Shown piece by piece: positions 59,518 to 64,000 of a stretch of DNA of 64,000 nt. The notes under the pieces are model-generated. The model saw nothing but the letters and a program-made list of their open reading frames with translations, had not been told where the DNA came from and did not search any database. The stretch is taken from positions 26,663,150 through 26,727,149 of the forward strand of contig CM035233.1 in NCBI GenBank assembly GCA_020226215.1, written 5' to 3'. Each line of letters opens with the position of its first letter. Positions within the stretch are counted from its first letter, which is position 1. A program made the translations under genes and the position numbers. Source of the stretch: Sindora glabra. Taxonomy: Eukaryota > Streptophyta > Magnoliopsida > Fabales > Fabaceae.

Positions 59518-62437
59518 TGTAATATCTTAAAATAGGACAATAGATATAAAGTAAAAAATTTCTCTAGAAAACCCTGATTTAGAAAAATTGGTAGGAAAAT
59601 TGAGTAAAATTCGGAGGAATCGCAAAGGTAATTTAAAAGTGAGCCCAACTAGAATAATTTGAGAATTTTAATAGCCATCAAAATAAGAAAAAAATAAATT
59701 ATAAATTCAATAAAGGTTTATAAAAATTTATTTAGGACTTTATTAAAATTCTAAAATTCGGTAAATTGAAGAAGGAAGAAAATGAGTGGGAAATGTAGCT
59801 AATTAATTTTAAAATTTTATGGTTAGTACAAATATATTTTTTAGGTTTAAAAATAATTATGGAAGGTAAAATTGAAGTTCCATTAAGAGCAAAAACAAAA
59901 GAAAGTGAAAGATTCAGGGCTAAATTGTAATAAACCATTTTTTATATTTAAGTGGTTTAATTTTTATTTATATTGGACTAGTTTGACTTAATTTTTTAAG
60001 GCCCAAATTTGATTTTTTATGCCAAAAAACATGGACCTATAGTTGGCCCAAGCTTCCAAGAGAAGTTAAGGACGTAAATGAAAAAAAGGTAAAATTTGGG
60101 GTCATTTGTAATAAATCCTAATTACCTATTTTACGTGGATTTATTTTATTGGTTATAGGGATAATTATTTTCTAAATCTTCAGCCTTTAAAATGTGATAG
60201 CTAGCCTTTCCAAGTGTCCCAAGATTTTTTTATTTTAAAATTTAAGAAAAATTAGCAAATAAATAAAGAATTTTCTCAATTAGGGTTTTTTTTGAAAGTA
60301 TAAATACTTGGATGGCTAATTTTAAAGTAAATTTTTGCTTCTTTATCCAGAAAAAATGTGAGAGAAAAGAGGAAGAAGACCTAAATTTGCAAGGAAAACA
60401 AAAAAGGGGGTTTACAACTTGAAATAGTAAGATAATCAAAGAGTTTTCTTTAAATTCCTTCATAACTTATGGTTATCCTTCTTCCTAAATATCTAAAATT
60501 TAATATGGTTACAAAGCTTGTTCTTGCTAGTTGAAAATTTTTCTTGGAAGTTTAAGAGGAAAAAATATTAAGGTGAGTGATTATTCCTACTATTTTTAAA
60601 ATCATGTCAAGATATGAGTTATAATATGGTTAACTTATGATTCCTTTTACTTATTTTGTTATAAGTTATGACATGTTGCTTCTTTAGGGAATTGATGTTG
60701 GAAAGATTGGAAAAAGGAATCATTAAGTCTGTGTAGGAAGGTTGAAGGTAGAAATTACAATTGTGAAATCAATTTTTCTATGTCATGCTGATTAGGGATC
60801 TTGCTACTTCTTACAATTTGAAATTTAGAAAAATTTTAAAATCCTAACTTTGGACATACCAAAGTTTTATTTAGTGTTGGAATGAATGAGGATAAGTTAG
60901 AAAAATTTTACTAAATTATAAGTGAATTACTCAAGGAGTTCATTTCAGAACCTAGTACTAGCTCGTCATGAGTTTGGAATTTTTTTAAAGTATCAAATGA
61001 CTAAGAAAACTCATGAAAAATTTTATGCATACTAGTTCATTTGTTAGGAGACTGATGGCCAAATTTGGTGGTAATCGGCCAAATGACCAAGAAAACTCAC
61101 GAAGAACTTTGTGTGTATTGCGTCATTTGTTAGAAGACTGATGGCCAAATTTTGTGGTAATTAGACTTCATTTGTGTAACCAACAAAATTTTCTATTTCA
61201 AGTATTTCAATGTTATCCTAATTTTGGCCCTGTTTGATTAGTCTCGGGTTTTGTTTTATTTGGCCAATCAAATGAATGATAAAACTTATGAAACTTTAAG
61301 GATATGATATTTAGAATATTAGTAAGTTTATGTAAAAATTTTATGGCAATTGAAGGTGATTTGGTTGCCAAATGGTAGTATTATTTAGATCACTTTGATG
61401 TATTCCAAAATTTTTGGAAGCTTGAGTTCTTATTTTTAATTCACTAGTGAACTCATGAAATTAGTTGTATAGCACTTGATTTATTTCTGGTTTAAGATGT
61501 CAAATATGCTTTGACAAAGTTTGATATCAAATAGCTTCCATTTAATTAATAAAAGGAGGAATTAGATTGCTAATATTGTTATGCTGTTCCATTTTATATT
61601 CCTAATTTGTTCTGGTTAATTAGTTCCCTTAAGTATATTTGTGCCATTTAATTATTGTATTTTGTCCAATATCATGCTAGGAACATAAAAAGAAAGTTTT
61701 GAAACCATAATACTTATACAAAGTTTCTGGAAATACTTAAGAACCTCTAAGGAAGTATTAAGGTTGCCTATGACAAATTGAGATGTAGTACATAAAACAC
61801 TTATGGCATGGTGGGTATTTGATTATGCACTTGGAAATGAATAAAATGGTTGATGTGCTAACATCCCATTATTGCTTATTATAAATTGAGAGGAGGAGAT
61901 ATAATATTCTTCACAAAGAAGTAGAGGAGTGATTGGTAGTGGAGGAAAAAAGTTGATGGCCTTAGGCCTAGAGAGACGGGGGATAAGGTTAAACTGAAGG
62001 TATAAGGTGACTTGTATATACCTACTATTGCCATTTTTAAACTACCTGATACAAATACAGAATATTTAATTGAGAAATTGTTTATATGTTATTAAATAGA
62101 CATTTAATCAGGGTGAGAATGTAGTTTTTCCTAATTAAAGATATCCTAAATAGATGAAGGATTAGTCACTCACTAAATATATTTTATACTCATTTCTTTT
62201 ATTTAACTAAAATTACAAGTACTCATCATGGATTTGTAGGAGATAACTAATACTTATAGAGGATACTTCATAACTCCCTATGCAATGTTTGAAATAATAT
62301 TTTAGTTTGAAATTTAAATCACCTATACAAGTGTTAGGATATGGTATAGTGCAGACTTTTAGCAAATAAATACTAAACCTAATGCTTTTGTAGTATTTTC
62401 TTTTCATAGAATCTTACCTGTGAAAGGCATTGCTAGT
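59518..62437 (+). mobile_element. Long gypsy-type LTR, plus strand, interrupted by Athila
   Basis: Starts TGTAATATCTTAAAATAGG and parallels, in opposite orientation, 44385-42050. The match includes CTGATTTAGAAAA, TAAATTGTAATAAACCATTT, the CACTTATGGCATGGTGGGTA stretch at 61799 and the GGAGGAGATATAATATTCTT phrase at 61891. It is cut at 62437, where an Athila LTR begins; its remaining end would lie beyond the window. No proteins. Confidence 0.68.
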
Positions 62438-63972
62438 TGATACGTAAAATATTTACATACTTATTTTCCCTTGTATGATGCATTTTTTGGATGTTATCTT
62501 GTTAAATTAAATAAATTTAGTTGCATTTGGTGAATGGATCTTGAATTTGAGATGAAAACAAATATTTTAGATAATGCTGTAATCCGATACTGTTTCAGGT
62601 TTGAGGCCATATCTGGAGTTCTGGATGTCCGATTGGGCTGTTCTTTATATGGATGGAAAGCTAAGAAGAAGCCCTAAAACTTTCATGTTTTAAGAAAAGC
62701 CCAGTTCGGGACCTAAGAATCTCAAATTCTGCTTGGAAGATGAAACAGTGATTCTGACGGAATCTGACATATGGCTACTAATCTAATCACAACTTGAGCT
62801 AGATATGTCCAAATTAGGAGTTTTTTATATGCAAATTGAAGAAAAGATCCAGCCCTACAACTCCTATGTTGACATAAAGATGTAAATCATCCATTTCAGT
62901 GGTCAAAAGTTGCCAACAAAGTGAAACAAATTGTGCTGCGAAAATAAAAAATGTTGGCTGCGTGTGATTGGTAGCAACTTGTCAACTTGGATGGCTTGTA
63001 GCTGGTTCATTTACCTATAAATAGGTAGAAGTAGAGAGCATTCAGGATTGAGAAGCATTGAATCATTCATTCATGCATCTTAGATAGTAGTTTAGTTTAT
63101 ACAATTTTTAGTTCTTGTTTGCCTCCTACATGGAAGGCTAGGTTCTCCTCCTACATGGATGGTTCTACCTCCTAATGGATGGATAACTTTTCTATTTTCA
63201 TGCATTTGTAATTATAATCTTGTGTTCATGAATGTGATAATATTTTTATTCTATGTTTGTGTTTAATTTCATTATGTTCTAATTTTTTATCTTCCTAGGG
63301 TGATGGCGTAACTTGATAATAACGGATTGAATTCTAGTCTATTGAAACTAATTTCGTTTTTATTTCCTAGATTGAGTTTTAATTATTGCTCTTAATGCTT
63401 TCGATTAATTGGCCACCCTTTGAATGAACTCAATATGCATGTTGAGACCGGAAGGAGATACATGTGTGTGGAACCTATAATTGAAACCGTAAATTGCATA
63501 TGAAATAGGAATATATTTATATGGTTTATGTAGTCTTAATGAGTTCCATAAATCCTAATGCATGATTAGTTGTTGCAATTCACATAGGAATATAGTGAAT
63601 TGACAATTAATTATAGAATTACTTAACCTTGGAAGAGGCTAGTAATTAATTTAGGGAAACTCGACTATCAATTAAGGAAGTTAAAATTGGATTAGTATAG
63701 ATAGATGATTCAATCCAAAGTTGTCAAGTGAAGTCTGATCCCTAGGTCTTTTATCTTCATCTTTACTCCAATTGCATTCATATTTATTTTAAGCATCAAT
63801 CTTATTTACTCACTTCATTCTCCAACTTATCGATTTACCAAATAGTGTTAGGATTATGAATTTTGGTACTTAGTGAAACAATCCTTGTGGGAACGATACT
63901 TTCTTATCACTTTATTACTTGTTTACGATAGTGTGCACTTGCGCTAGTTGATAAACCATTTCACACGTAACA
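62438..63972 (+). mobile_element. 5' LTR of an Athila-type gypsy element, 1535 bp
   Basis: Starts TGATACGTAAAATATTT and ends CATTTCACACGTAACA, with TACGT/ACGTA near the ends. The end is typical of Athila LTRs (CACTTGCGC...CACACGTAACA) and is followed by the primer-binding site. A TATA box, TATAAATA, lies at 63016-63023. The element's interior starts at 63973 and runs off the window. The left flank CTAGT (62433-62437) should recur after the distal LTR. Confidence 0.88.
63016..63023 (+). promoter_or_regulatory. Athila LTR TATA box
   Basis: TATAAATA followed about 30 bp later by AGAGCATTCAGG, a plausible transcription start region. Confidence 0.6.
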
Positions 63973-63978
63973 AGTTTT

Positions 63979-63996
63979 TGGCACCGTTGCCGGGGA
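63979..63996 (+). other. Primer-binding site, Asp tRNA type (Athila)
   Basis: TGGCACCGTTGCCGGGGA, one base from the TGGCGCCGTTGCCGGGGA complement of the 3' end of Asp tRNA, the primer of the Athila/Tat lineage. It lies six bases after the LTR end. Confidence 0.92.
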
Positions 63997-64000
63997 TTGT

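Overview
The window is plant nuclear DNA, very AT-rich, most likely from a dicot. It is a gene-poor, transposon-dense region. The evidence is a mixture of Ty3/gypsy and Ty1/copia remnants with plant-type primer-binding sites (initiator-Met and Asp tRNA), a plant LINE, a tRNA-derived SINE, hAT elements, MITEs, long solo LTRs and a captured piece of an auxin response factor (ARF) gene. I found no intact host gene. Every longer open frame I could identify is transposon debris or a pseudogene, and the species cannot be fixed from this sequence alone.

Layout. 1-3046: the 3' end of a gypsy element (integrase tail, polypurine tract, 3' LTR), split by a 1374-bp solo LTR with a perfect 5-bp target duplication. 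3047-7525: non-coding DNA with one MITE. 7526-20421: one nested structure. A copia element has LTRs of about 425 bp. A gypsy element (7736-14714, LTRs of about 613 bp) sits in its 5' LTR, a second copy of the solo LTR sits in the gypsy 3' LTR, and a 5'-truncated LINE with a 15-bp target duplication sits in the copia interior. 21408-26587: a duplicated LTR-like block, a long LTR starting TGTAATAC, and a MITE inside it. 26588-31162: a minus-strand copia element, Ale/Retrofit-like, with gag, protease region, integrase and the start of reverse transcriptase. 32914-34424: a hAT-type element carrying a broken ARF10/16/17-class fragment.

34433-42000 is an AT-rich stretch with tandem duplications and TA microsatellites. 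42050-49351 holds long minus-strand LTRs, a foldback element with a minisatellite-like core, and a SINE split by a 2529-bp solo LTR. 49356-58840 is AT-rich, with a second hAT-type element, an inverted duplication and a gypsy tail. 59518-62437 is another long TGTAATAT-type LTR. 62438-64000 is an Athila-type LTR that ends exactly at its tRNA-Asp primer-binding site.

The genes do not work together as a pathway. The content of the window is its insertion history, which can be ordered because many insertions keep matching target-site duplications. I found no convincing new biological system. The observations most worth a second look are the ARF-carrying hAT element, the multi-layer nest, the SINE/solo-LTR nest, the pol frame that runs through the polypurine tract into the LTR, and the scrambled pol order of the gypsy element.
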